NCBI RefSeq assembly: GCF_000423205.1
Contig: NZ_AUHN01000004.1
Location: 1-64,000 of the forward strand
DNA length: 64,000 nt
DNA from: Jonesia quinghaiensis DSM 15701
GTDB taxonomy: Bacteria > Actinomycetota > Actinomycetes > Actinomycetales > Cellulomonadaceae
Reading direction: 5' to 3'
Part shown: piece after piece, positions 50,742 through 58,948 of the stretch
How positions within the stretch are numbered: the first letter of the stretch is position 1
Layout: every line of letters begins with the position of its first letter
Program-made: the position numbers and the translations under genes
Notes under the pieces: model-generated
What the model was told of the DNA's origin: nothing
Seen by the model: only the letters and a program-made list of their open reading frames with translations
Database searches by the model: none

Positions 50742-51557
50742 CTATTGACCGTACTGTGTCTTTAACTCGGACAACAGCCAATCTGCAAGGCTCGCAGCTT
50801 CACGAGCAACATAGCGTGCCATTTCAGGGCTGACACCTGTAGGGAGCGTTCGACCGTGACCGGTACCCTGAGCGTTGCGCAACTCATTCACTGCGATTGC
50901 AACCTGCCTAGCCGCTTGGCGCACCTCCCTAACGGCCCTACCTCCAGGAAGGTTCGAATCCACAGTTTTAGGGTGTAAATCTAGGCGTTCAATAGCCAGT
51001 CCAATTAAGGGCTGGAAATCCATCTTGTGGGCCGCTTCGCCCATGCTCGCCGCCTCCAAGACAAACTTCGCAACTGCTTCCAGCAACTCCTTCGCAGTTC
51101 CAATCTGAAGGCCGGGGTCTTCACTATTTCGCTGCAGTCTTGCCAGTTGGTCCTCAAGAGCTGGCCGACCGGCTGTATCGAGGTCTATGGAACCAAGCGG
51201 CGACAGATGACCGTCTTTATCAAGCGTCCATCCCGATCGAAGAAACGCCGTCCTCAGTTGTGCAACTAATTGTTCCGATTTATTGTCGACCTTGCCGAAA
51301 GCCCCATCAACCCTAAGTTCACTGAGAAGGTTTTCAATAAGCGGTCTAAGTTTTCCGCGCCGGTCAGCGAAAGAAAGGGCGTTCGTCACGCGTCTCTGTT
51401 TGTTAATACCCTGAACACCACGCTGATAGTCATCTTCTTCAGGGCCAAAACCGACTCCGATAAACGCAGTCGTCAACGAAGAATGGCTTGGTCCGGAACC
51501 ATCAAAGAAAAACTTCGCTATGAGTCTTTGCACGTCTCCACTGAACTGATTCGTCAT
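50742..51557 (-). CDS. Abi_C-domain abortive infection protein
   Basis: A protein of about 271 aa from ATG 51557 (MTNQFSGDVQRLIAKFFFDG), a start typical for this group; the longer frame to 51779 is unsupported. The first half contains GSGPSHSSLTTAFIGVGF; the C-terminal Abi_C-like domain includes IGTAKELLEAVAKFVLE and the motif LRNAQGTGHGR (R227 to H234), again RX6H as in HEPN RNases. Such proteins are linked to phage exclusion. A TATATT box about 13 nt upstream could be its -10. Encoded in the tRNA-Ser island. Confidence 0.78.
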   Translation of the reverse strand: MTNQFSGDVQRLIAKFFFDGSGPSHSSLTTAFIGVGFGPEEDDYQRGVQGINKQRRVTNALSFADRRGKLRPLIENLLSELRVDGAFGKVDNKSEQLVAQLRTAFLRSGWTLDKDGHLSPLGSIDLDTAGRPALEDQLARLQRNSEDPGLQIGTAKELLEAVAKFVLEAASMGEAAHKMDFQPLIGLAIERLDLHPKTVDSNLPGGRAVREVRQAARQVAIAVNELRNAQGTGHGRTLPTGVSPEMARYVAREAASLADWLLSELKTQYGQ

Positions 51558-51974
51558 GCTCAATATAATCGCGGAACAAAAAAATTCATGAAGGGCGACA
51601 CGCCACATATCAAGCCTTTTCAACGCTCCCATCGGATGCTGTGCATTAGTTGCGAGTGTAATCAACGCTTGAGTATCTACTAATTTCCCGAGTGTCGAGT
51701 GGAAGAGGAACAGGCACCTAACAAATGATGGAAGTGACTGGACACAACCAACATTCCACATCCACCACAAGCAGCACAACCAAACAGTTCATTTCGTCCA
51801 CTCTGTTAGCCACTACACAGGCCACAGTATCTGCATCTTCACCCACTACAATTGACGCCTCTTCCTAACATCAAGCAGTCGCAGGCTGTTCGTCTTGATG
51901 CCCGACATATCATCTGTCAAGGCAACTGCTCTGCAGCTTGTTTGTGCGAGCGAGCCAACTCCACGTTGTCAATA

Positions 51975-52148
51975 CCGTAAGCACTCTGTGGAGACTGATG
52001 CTTTCAGTCAGACGCTTGCTTTAGATACTGCTCCACTCAAGGCTATGACCGGAAATTGGAGAATAGACGGGAAACAAGAAAGCCCCTGACAGCATTTACA
52101 CTGATCAGAGGCTTTTTGTACGTTATGGCGGAGACGGAGGGATTCGAA
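51975..52148 (-). repeat. Second element end: conserved flank plus tRNA-Ser 3' remnant
   Basis: CCGTAAGCA, then GTGGAGACT, TTTCAGTCAGACGCTTGC, AAGGCT, TGACCGGAAA and GGAGAATA occur in the same order as at 54852-54950. The segment ends with GGCGGAGACGGAGGGATTCG at 52127. This marks the boundary between the two units of the island. 51558-51974 to its left holds no gene I believe. Confidence 0.85.
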
Positions 52149-52439
52149 AACTCTATTCCACCTTTTGAGACGCTCTCGTTCAATCGGAAGCCGTTGGAAT
52201 CATGCGGATCTGCCCAGACCTGCCCTGACCTACATCGGACCTATATCTGTCATTTGTTGGCGAGGCCAACAAGTTTGGCGGACGGTTTCGCACCGGTTCG
52301 AATCATAATTCGAACTAAAGAAGGCCCCCACTCAACGGCGCGTTTTAGCGGTCGTGAAGAGTGGGGGCGCTTGCGTTCGGAGTGCGCGGTTCTCGCTAGC
52401 ACACCGCCACGACTGACTGAGCCAGAGGAGTGGCCGCTT
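52149..52439. other. Gene-free stretch with two hairpins
   Basis: Holds GTTCGAAT-CATA-ATTCGAAC (52296-52315), which looks like a T-arm remnant turned into a palindrome, and a terminator-like GCCCCCACTC/GAGTGGGGGC stem (52324-52368) downstream of the gene at 52440. Confidence 0.55.
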
Positions 52440-52688
52440 CTAGCGGCGCTGCGCGGCTCGCTGCTGCCAAGTTAAGACACCGAGGGCGAGTATCGAAAGC
52501 CCTAGCGAAGCTATTGCAATTCTTGCGCGCCCATTCGATTGCGCAACCTGGTCTGGGTCTATTGGCAGGCCAGCACTGGCGAAACCCTCAATGTTGTGCA
52601 TCAAATTTAGAGATGCGACTGAAAATATTATTCCAGACACGAGAGAGGCGGCGAATAACAGCGTATAGAACTTTGTTTGACGGCTCAT
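52440..52688 (-). CDS. Small two-TM membrane protein
   Basis: An 82-aa protein with hydrophobic helices at about 8-28 (YTLLFAASLVSGIIFSVASL) and 56-73 (IAIASLGLSILALGVLTW) and an extracellular loop with a DPDQ motif. It starts 18 nt after the secreted protein gene and probably shares its transcript. Unknown function. Confidence 0.6.
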   Translation of the reverse strand: MSRQTKFYTLLFAASLVSGIIFSVASLNLMHNIEGFASAGLPIDPDQVAQSNGRARIAIASLGLSILALGVLTWQQRAAQRR

Positions 52689-52706
52689 TGCTGCGCAACC
52701 CCTCCT

Positions 52707-53327
52707 TTAACTAATGCTGTGGCATTGCTCTCCGGCGAACACCCCGTCGACAAAAAGTCTCGCGCACTGTACGCCTCGCTTTAACGTAAGAGACTTATCT
52801 CTTACTGCAGGATTATGAATCATCGGGCTGACGCGCCCGATATATACACAGTTCCACCGTACTGGTGTGGTAGCCGTGCTGTATATCGTGCCCCCATAGC
52901 GATTCTGGAAAGAGACGTGATAGTTGCAGACATTCCCCGTTTTAGCGCGAACCTCGACCGATTCGACTGAGACTTTCGTTCCACTGCCGGTGATGTAGTG
53001 CCAAAGTTCAATTTTCGGGATTCCGATTGGAACCCCCTTCACATCTACTGTGAATCCTCCAATGCCCTGCCAGCCGCGGGCGGAGAGCAGCTGTGGTTGG
53101 TTGTAGCGTGGGTCAGATGGCGACGGGACGAAGTTTTCCAGTGTTGGGTCTTCGCTTTGAGTGCGGCTCATATCGTCGATGTCGGAACTGCCTGACGGCG
53201 CCTCACTGGAGGCAACCACGTCGAACTGTGCATTGCTGGCAGCAGCGGGTGTCAGCATCAGGAAACTTCCAATTACTGCGGAAACTACTGCAGTTGTCCT
53301 TGTTCGGCGTAGAAGGGTGTACTTCAT
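52707..53327 (-). CDS. Secreted protein of unknown function, island cargo
   Basis: A 206-aa protein with a Sec signal peptide (MKYTLLRRTRTTAVVSAVIG start, ending TPAAASNA). The mature part has an acidic linker, then a domain with four cysteines (NVCNYHVSF, RWNCVYIGR, GVQCARLF and GEQCHSIS) that could form two disulfides. AAAGGA precedes the ATG. I do not recognise the family; the layout (secreted small domain plus membrane neighbour) suggests an exported factor with a membrane partner. Confidence 0.7.
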   Translation of the reverse strand: MKYTLLRRTRTTAVVSAVIGSFLMLTPAAASNAQFDVVASSEAPSGSSDIDDMSRTQSEDPTLENFVPSPSDPRYNQPQLLSARGWQGIGGFTVDVKGVPIGIPKIELWHYITGSGTKVSVESVEVRAKTGNVCNYHVSFQNRYGGTIYSTATTPVRWNCVYIGRVSPMIHNPAVRDKSLTLKRGVQCARLFVDGVFAGEQCHSIS

Positions 53328-53745
53328 TGTTTTCCTTTCTTTTGCGGGTCATCGTGCCCGTTTAGGATAGCATGCTAATTTTCTGATGCATATCCGCTTT
53401 CATAGGACCTTTGTTCTGTATTCTAGGCTTTCTTGGCTTGGGCGGTTCCAGCTTCCAGCGGCTCACATGAGGTGCTTCCGGTGGCGGTTTGCCTACCGTA
53501 GGAATGAGACGCCCGAACGCGAGCGTCTGCTGCCGCTCGATGATGAAAACAGATCAGGCTGGGGCTGCTTCCCGCGAGGATCGAGAAATGGGACGAAGCT
53601 CGAAACCCCAGCCGAGCGAATGCGTGACTTACTATTGACCACCTAGCCACCAGGTGTTGCAACAACCCCTAGATTCCAAGTGCAGCCTGGGTGCACTTTC
53701 GTCGTTCCTGTGGAAAAAAATTAACCCCGGAACGATAAGGAGCCG
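53328..53745. other. Gene-free stretch before the integrase remnant
   Basis: 418 nt. It should hold the promoter of the secreted protein gene, and a TATCCT box on the minus strand (about 53366) is a candidate. Otherwise I see no gene or repeat. Confidence 0.5.
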
Positions 53746-54386
53746 CTAGAGGTCCAGCAAGTCCGCTGCAATCATGTCTGCCGTATTCTCAAGATGCCCA
53801 TAGGTGTTTGCCGTAGTTGAGAAATCCTCGTGCCCTACTCGGTCTTGAATAGCCTTGATCGTCGCTCCCCGAGCAATTAGCTTTAAGACATGAGTGTGCC
53901 GCAGGTCGTGCGCAGTAGCGCGCCTGCGGAGCACACCAGACTTTACCAGCGGATCAACCGCCGGATTTCAAATGTTGTCCTAGAACCACGCGGACGATAT
54001 TGGCAGGTCAGTTCCTGTCCGAGTAAACACGAACTGTCCCGGCTTTTCTTCGCGATGTACTGCAAAAACCGTTTTCCGAACTTCTTGGATAGTGTGATGC
54101 TCCGCGTACCCTTCCGCGTCTTCGGCGACCCAAGTGGCGTTCCCACGCCTTTTCCTGCGTGGCGCTCGAATGCCTCGAGCACGATCACCTGGACGCGCTC
54201 TTCAATTTCGATGGAGCCGTCTGGTTGGCGGACTGGGAACTGCACGATCTCGTGGTGGTCTGGCTTTTGCGCTGAGGACTCCCCGATGCGCATGCCTGTC
54301 TGGAGCATGAACTCCACAAAGAAGCGGCTGTCTGGGTCCTCAATCGCTTCGAGCACAGCGGTTTCTTCTGGCTGAGTAAGGAACAC
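53746..54386 (-). pseudogene. Broken tyrosine-recombinase (phage integrase) gene
   Basis: Two frames together make the catalytic half of a tyrosine integrase. The upstream frame (54386-53943) has FMLQTGMRIGESS with the first catalytic Arg; the downstream frame (53934-53746) has HDLRHTHVLKLIARGATIKA with the His-x-x-Arg and VGHEDFSTTANTYGH with the late His and Tyr. A shift near 53940 separates them, and the N-terminal DNA-binding domain is missing. It reads away from the nearby tRNA-Ser, as an element integrase would. Probably inactive. Confidence 0.85.
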
Positions 54387-54851
54387 GGTCTTTCAGGTTT
54401 TACGGGTCTATTTTTGTGCCAGCTCCCACCCTCCGCACCGTTCCTAGTGATCGCACCACCCCGTCATGCTGCTTCACGCTACAACGCCACAGACAGTAGT
54501 GCTTGCAGGTCCCTCTTCGTCTTTGGCGCACGGTCCAGGTTGTCATACCATCTCTGGACCTCCAGTGTGTTGAGTTAATCTACGGCGCGCGCGAAGTCGT
54601 TGTCTGTGGAGCGTGCTTTAAGTTGCCCGCGGTTTGAGAGGAGGATGCCGGCCTTCACTCTGCCGAGTTCATCTAGGTTTCTGGCGCTTACTTAATGGAC
54701 GGTTGGCGATTAGGAAAGCCTTGCGCTCCATAGACTCGGTGGCGATTGTGATGCCGTTGCCGTTGGCACGAAGAATACCCACTCCCATTCGCTGGCAGGT
54801 GGCTGATATGCAGCTCAGTGATGCGGACTAGTTAACTACGCAACATCATTG
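54387..54851. other. Gene-free stretch between integrase remnant and element end
   Basis: 465 nt where the integrase N-terminus would be expected. No continuous homologous frame is visible; a 65-codon plus-strand frame at 54634 looks random. Likely decayed element DNA. Confidence 0.5.
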
Positions 54852-55006
54852 CCGTAAGCATTCGGTGGAGACTAAGGATTTCAGTCAGACGCTTGCCTTT
54901 GATGCGGCTTTACTTAAGGCTTTGACCGGAAAAGGAGAATAAATAGGCAACAAAAAACCCTCCGACAGCATTTTTGCTGTTCGAAGGGTTGTTCTGCGTT
55001 TATTGG
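54852..55006 (-). repeat. Element end next to tRNA-Ser, with the tRNA terminator
   Basis: Same conserved order as 51975-52126 (GTGGAGACT, TTTCAGTCAGACGCTTGC, AAGGCT, TGACCGGAAA). 54953-54990 is the tRNA-Ser terminator hairpin (AACCCTCCGACAGCA and TGCTGTTCGAAGGGTT) followed on the minus strand by GTTTTTTGTT. Confidence 0.85.
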
Positions 55007-55095
55007 CGGAGACGGAGGGATTCGAACCCTCGAGGGGGTTGCCCCCCTAACACCTTAGCAGGGTGCCCGAATCGGCCACTCTCGCACGTCTCCTC
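55007..55095 (-). tRNA. tRNA-Ser (anticodon GCT)
   Basis: An 89-nt tRNA with a long variable arm. The acceptor GGAGACG pairs with CGTCTCC; anticodon loop CTGCTAA gives GCT; the variable arm has GGGGGGCAACCCCCTC; T arm GGTTCGAATCC; discriminator G; no encoded CCA. Reads AGC and AGT. Its 3' end is the attachment site of the island. Confidence 0.97.
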
Positions 55096-55226
55096 GCTTG
55101 CATGTGCAAGCGAGTCAAGACTAACGGGTGGAAGCCTCAGAATGCAAAACGGCACAGGTGATCAGTGCTGATCACAGCCCACCGCCACACCGCAGGGCGC
55201 ACCGCACGCGGCTGGAGTGCATCGGG

Positions 55227-56540
55227 CTAGTGTTGTTCGCGGCCTAGGCGCAGCCAGTTGAGGTCCGTCACTGACCGGGCCATCGTTAAACCGATCGCAA
55301 TGGCTATGACAATGAATACCGCTTCAACGCCGTACGCGAGCGCTTGGAGGGTGTCCCCGGAGTTGAGGTAGTGGATGGCCCGGTAGCCTGCCGCGCCGGG
55401 CACCATGATGACGACGGCTGGTACGGACAGGGTGAGGCGTGGAACCCGGATTCGTGGGGCGATCATGTTGGCCAGTACACCCACGGTGAGCCCTGCGAAG
55501 AATGCGGCACCTTGTGGGACAAACCCAACCCCGATAAGTTCGAGGCGCAGCACGTTGGCGATCATGCCAATGAATGCGGCCCAGAGAGCGATGTGCCATG
55601 GGGAGTTGAAGATCATAGCGAAGCCCCACACGCCGCCGGCGGAGGCGAGCATACGGAATGCCAGAAGCGCCCAGGCGGAGAGGGCTACAGGTTCTGTGGG
55701 TGTTGGTTCCAACCCGAATGTTGCGGAGACCGCCCACACGGACAGGGCCGCGGAAATCATGATGAGCAGAGCGTACGCTAGCCGCGACATTCCTGCGGAG
55801 AAGTCGAGGCGCGATAAGTCCAGTGACGCGGACATAAGGGGGAACCCGGGGACGAGGAACAGCACAGCTGAGACGTACCCGGAGTCGTGGAGGGTTTCTA
55901 CTGCCCCGGTGGCGAAGAGTGCGTTTGAGATCGCTAAATACACGCCCGATGCGACGGCTGCGGCGACCATGGTGACTGCGAGTTGGTTGAACCCTCGGTG
56001 CAGGAATGCGCGGCGTGCTAGTTGCCCAAGGCTGGCGGCCACAAACACCGCACTGATTTCTACCGGGCCGCCGTTGTTGAGGAACGCGAACGCGGCACAG
56101 GCTACACCGGCGAACAGTGCGTTGGCGAACGCGGGGTACAGCGGTGGTTGGCGCTCGATGGCGTCAAGGTGCTGTTCAACTTCTTTGAGGCGTTCATTGA
56201 GCACGTGTGAGTCGGCATGCTCGCCAAGTGGGGTGAGTGATTCGCAGTAGTTTTGCAGTTGTTTGATGCGTTGCGAGTTCACACCGATAGCGCGTGTTTG
56301 GGCGATTTCGGTGCGGTAGATTTCGCCTCGGTGGCAGGTTGCGGTGATTTCGTTGACGGTCACTTGTGCTTGCACTGAGGACATCCCCAGTGCAGCACCC
56401 ATTTGGCTCATAGAATTTTTGACCCGGTAACTGCCGCTGCCCACTGTCAGCAGCATCAACCCCACGCGCACCACCGTTCTGGAGGCGCGGATGAGCTCGA
56501 CTGGTTCAAACCGTGATTCGTCTACATATGCCCCATCCAC
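55227..56540 (-). CDS. thrE: Threonine/serine exporter family protein (ThrE, DUF1212 + DUF3815)
   Basis: A membrane exporter of about 437 aa. The cytoplasmic front part contains SRTVVRVGLMLLTVGSGSYRVKNSM and SSVQAQVTVNEITATC (DUF1212); ten hydrophobic helices follow, with the DUF3815-type second half from about residue 280. The start is uncertain: I chose GTG 56540 because longer frames run through an inverted repeat at 56570 and into the divergent CAP gene. Single-chain ThrE exporters are typical of actinobacteria. Confidence 0.82.
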   Translation of the reverse strand: MDGAYVDESRFEPVELIRASRTVVRVGLMLLTVGSGSYRVKNSMSQMGAALGMSSVQAQVTVNEITATCHRGEIYRTEIAQTRAIGVNSQRIKQLQNYCESLTPLGEHADSHVLNERLKEVEQHLDAIERQPPLYPAFANALFAGVACAAFAFLNNGGPVEISAVFVAASLGQLARRAFLHRGFNQLAVTMVAAAVASGVYLAISNALFATGAVETLHDSGYVSAVLFLVPGFPLMSASLDLSRLDFSAGMSRLAYALLIMISAALSVWAVSATFGLEPTPTEPVALSAWALLAFRMLASAGGVWGFAMIFNSPWHIALWAAFIGMIANVLRLELIGVGFVPQGAAFFAGLTVGVLANMIAPRIRVPRLTLSVPAVVIMVPGAAGYRAIHYLNSGDTLQALAYGVEAVFIVIAIAIGLTMARSVTDLNWLRLGREQH

Positions 56541-56569
56541 GTATCCATCATGCCTGCTGACGTGACGTT

Positions 56570-56593
56570 GTGTCGGGACATGAGTCCCGACAC
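56570..56593. promoter_or_regulatory. Perfect 10-bp inverted repeat between divergent genes
   Basis: GTGTCGGGAC-ATGA-GTCCCGACAC. It lies 30 nt upstream of the chosen ThrE start and 141 nt from the CAP gene. The size and symmetry suit a dimeric repressor site (for example TetR or GntR type). Confidence 0.6.
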
Positions 56594-56733
56594 CGTCGTT
56601 CGTTATCGTTTTGACACAGTGTCGCCGTTTATTGCCCAACACCGGGTTAACTCTGCTGTTCAGAAAGCGAATATTTCTCCCCGGGGTGACGATGTGAGTA
56701 GCGAGTGATCCTGTTTCGGCTGTTGGGGGCATC

Positions 56734-58074
56734 GTGCGAGGAAGTACCTGCGGGTTACGAGGGCGAATTGCCGCGCTAGTCACAGCGGTAGCTTTGACTG
56801 TGTCATTGGCGAGTGTGCCGGTTGCTGCTCAGGCTTCCTCACTCAGCGGGAGAGACACTGCGTTGAGTAGCGCGCAGGTGAAGAAGCTCCCCACGCTCAC
56901 CCAGGAACTCCTGAAACTGACCAACAATGCACGTAAAAAAGCTGGCTTGTCGACCCTCACCCCGACCGCCTTCATTAGCGATAGTTCGCATAAGTGGTCA
57001 CGGTCCATGGCATCGAAAAAGTCTTTAGCTCACGACAAGGCCCTGAAAAAAGGGTTCAAAAATGGGTGGACTTTTGTGGGGGAAAACCTAGCGAAAGCCG
57101 GAGATACCGTTACCGCTCAACGGATTTTCGATGCGTGGCTTGCTTCACCGGGGCACAAGAAGAATATTTACCGTGCCGACTTCACGCACTTTGGTATCGC
57201 CTCGGTGGAATCCAAGGGCACCGTGTGGGTGACACAGCGGTTCGCTGCGTACCCCCGGGTTCGCTTGTCGAAGGGGAAGAAAGTTACCGGGGTGATGACT
57301 GCCCCGGCTTCTGGTGCACTCCGTAAAGCGGACTACAACGGGGACAATCTCGCGGACCTGCTGGTAGTGACGTCCGCTGGGAAACTACGCGGTGTTTATG
57401 GTGATGGGCGGGCCAAAGTTTTTCACACTCGCACCTTTGACACCGGCACATTTTGGTCAACAGTTCGGCTCGGGACAGCAGTGGGGGACGTCAACAAAGA
57501 TGGCGCGAATGACATTGTGACAGTCACCAAGGCCGGTAGTGTTTTCCTGCACCGCGGCACGGGGACTGGCCCCCTACAGGCGAAACGTAAGATCGCGTCG
57601 GGGTGGAAGAATATTCGCCTCCTTGCTTCGCCCGGGGATGTGACCGGGGACGGTATCCCTGACTTGGTGGCTGTTCACAAAAACGGCAAGGTCTTGGTGT
57701 ACCCGATGACAAAAAGCGGGAATCTCAAAGCTCCACGAGTGGTGGCTCGTGACGGTAAGAAAGTAGTTCGCCTCTTGGGGACCGGTGATATCACTGGGGA
57801 CAAACGCGCCGACTTTGTCATGGTGATGTCCAACGGCAAGTTAGTGACTATGGCGGGTAAGAAAGGCGTAGCAAAGTTCTCCCGCAGCAAGCAGTATTCA
57901 TCAGGGTGGAAAGGGCGCAAAGTGTTCTCCATCGGCGACATCAACGGTGATGGCCGTGGAGACATTATTCGCGTGAAAGGCAAAACAGCGTACGTCTACC
58001 TCGGCAAGGGGAAAAACTCGTGGAGTGCCGCCAAAAAAATGGGAACAATTCCCAGCGCCAGGCTTGTGTTCTAA
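56734..58074 (+). CDS. Secreted CAP/SCP-domain protein with FG-GAP repeats
   Basis: A 446-aa protein with GTG start and Sec signal peptide (to about residue 35, VPVAAQASS). The CAP domain spans about 50-180: LLKLTNNARKKAGLSTL, SHKWSRSMASK, then GENLAK and WLASPGHKKNIYRADFTHFG. Four VCBS/FG-GAP Ca-binding blades follow (GDVNKDGANDIV, GDVTGDGIPDLV, GDITGDKRADFV and GDINGDGRGDII), likely a beta-propeller. No sortase signal. A cell-surface or secreted role is inferred. Confidence 0.9.
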   Translation: MRGSTCGLRGRIAALVTAVALTVSLASVPVAAQASSLSGRDTALSSAQVKKLPTLTQELLKLTNNARKKAGLSTLTPTAFISDSSHKWSRSMASKKSLAHDKALKKGFKNGWTFVGENLAKAGDTVTAQRIFDAWLASPGHKKNIYRADFTHFGIASVESKGTVWVTQRFAAYPRVRLSKGKKVTGVMTAPASGALRKADYNGDNLADLLVVTSAGKLRGVYGDGRAKVFHTRTFDTGTFWSTVRLGTAVGDVNKDGANDIVTVTKAGSVFLHRGTGTGPLQAKRKIASGWKNIRLLASPGDVTGDGIPDLVAVHKNGKVLVYPMTKSGNLKAPRVVARDGKKVVRLLGTGDITGDKRADFVMVMSNGKLVTMAGKKGVAKFSRSKQYSSGWKGRKVFSIGDINGDGRGDIIRVKGKTAYVYLGKGKNSWSAAKKMGTIPSARLVF

Positions 58075-58103
58075 CCCGATAGCAAAACACAGCACACACA
58101 AAC

Positions 58104-58129
58104 GCGCGGAGGCTCGAAAGCCTCCGCGC
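58104..58129 (+). terminator. Terminator of the CAP-domain gene
   Basis: A perfect 11-bp stem GCGCGGAGGCT, loop CGAA, complement, then AGTTTCTT. Confidence 0.85.
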
Positions 58130-58321
58130 AGTTTCTTAGACACCGTGGCCCAGGTCGACCACCGGTGGCTCAGCGCCACGTGACACGCGGCAATGTGGTT
58201 GGGTGACATCAGGAACCTTGAGGGAGGTGGTCACCCATAAAACTCACGGTAATGCGCAAGTGTGAGGTCTACGTGTGACTAAATACCCGAAGACACCGAT
58301 CTTTCACATGAACCCACCAAT

Positions 58322-58789
58322 TCACCCGCTTTTCGTGGGGGGCCAGTCAAGGAGAACACGGTCACGTCGGGGCATCGACGCAACCACAAGGTCGTAAGAG
58401 TCCTCAATAAGGTCACGTATGAGGGATTTTGTCACTCCACCCGCCACAGCGGAAGTGGGCTCTGCTGATTCCCCGCGGGGAGCATCGTGCGGTGTCGGTG
58501 TTGTCGCTGCCCTGTGTGGCACAACGACCGTATTCCAATGCCGTTTATTCATGTGATACCCCGGTAACACCCACTGGTACTGGCGGCGCAGATACTCAGC
58601 GAGCTCCGGGTCGCACTTGAGGTTTATCCGGGTTGCCTGTTCACCCGGCATGAGGAGCGCAAACAATTTTGCGGGACGCCCTGGCGCGGCTCGTACCTTC
58701 ACCACGGTTGAATCGGCACCAAACGGGTGGTCCTCAAAAGCCCCCGGAAACGATAAACACATGCCGAGTAGTGCGTCATGGGTGATCAT
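58322..58789 (-). CDS. MmcQ/YjbR family protein with internal insert
   Basis: A 155-aa protein of the MmcQ/YjbR fold (double-wing DNA-binding-like, function unknown). The diagnostic start LLGMCLSFPGAFEDHPFGAD and the middle YHMNKRHWNTVVV are present, ending DLIEDSYDLVVASMPRRDR. A polar stretch of about 30 residues (HRAATTPTPHDAPRGESAEP onward) interrupts the usual domain between these parts. It starts 3 nt after the small membrane protein gene, at the end of the sortase operon. Confidence 0.88.
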   Translation of the reverse strand: MITHDALLGMCLSFPGAFEDHPFGADSTVVKVRAAPGRPAKLFALLMPGEQATRINLKCDPELAEYLRRQYQWVLPGYHMNKRHWNTVVVPHRAATTPTPHDAPRGESAEPTSAVAGGVTKSLIRDLIEDSYDLVVASMPRRDRVLLDWPPTKSG

Positions 58790-58792
58790 GAC

Positions 58793-58948
58793 TTACCCAA
58801 AGTTGGGGTCGGTCCCCACAAACGTGTCAGAAATCCACGGGTACACCCACGTGAAAAGGACGTAAAACAGCAAGCCCAAGAGCACAAGAACTTGGATGAA
58901 CTTTGCCCACCCTGGACCAGGAAGAGCCCGCCACAATAACCCGTACAT
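58793..58948 (-). CDS. 51-aa membrane protein coupled to the sortase gene
   Basis: A 51-residue protein beginning MYGLLWRALPGPGWAKFIQV, with one transmembrane helix (VLVLLGLLFYVLFTWVYPW) and a short polar end (TDPNFG). Its ATG shares a base with the sortase stop (TGATG) and its stop is 3 nt before the MmcQ-like gene, so it is a true member of the operon despite its length. Similar very small one-helix proteins occur next to class E sortases in actinobacteria. Function unknown. Confidence 0.8.
   Translation of the reverse strand: MYGLLWRALPGPGWAKFIQVLVLLGLLFYVLFTWVYPWISDTFVGTDPNFG

Larger units (their letters stand above)
48711..55028. mobile_element. Tandem integrated elements at tRNA-Ser(GCT)
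   Basis: Three direct repeats of the tRNA-Ser 3' end lie at 48711-48733, 52127-52148 and 55005-55028 (the last inside the intact gene). They divide the region into a 3.4-kb unit with Abi_2-like and Abi_C-like genes and a 2.9-kb unit with integrase remains, a secreted protein and a small membrane protein. The 3' flank (about 100 nt before the att core) is also repeated in the two units. The layout fits successive site-specific insertions into one tRNA gene. The region looks more AT-rich by eye than its neighbours; I did not compute it. Confidence 0.8.

Noticed and set aside
52296-52315. Possible extra tRNA from the GGTTCGAATC motif
   Set aside because: Only a T-arm-like sequence is present; no acceptor or anticodon arm can be built around it.
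54634-54831. Plus-strand frame next to the element end
   Set aside because: 65 codons, no ribosome site and no homology signal; overlaps degraded element DNA.
57901-58209. Minus-strand frame overlapping the end of the CAP-domain gene
   Set aside because: Shadow of the FG-GAP repeats and terminator; no start signal.
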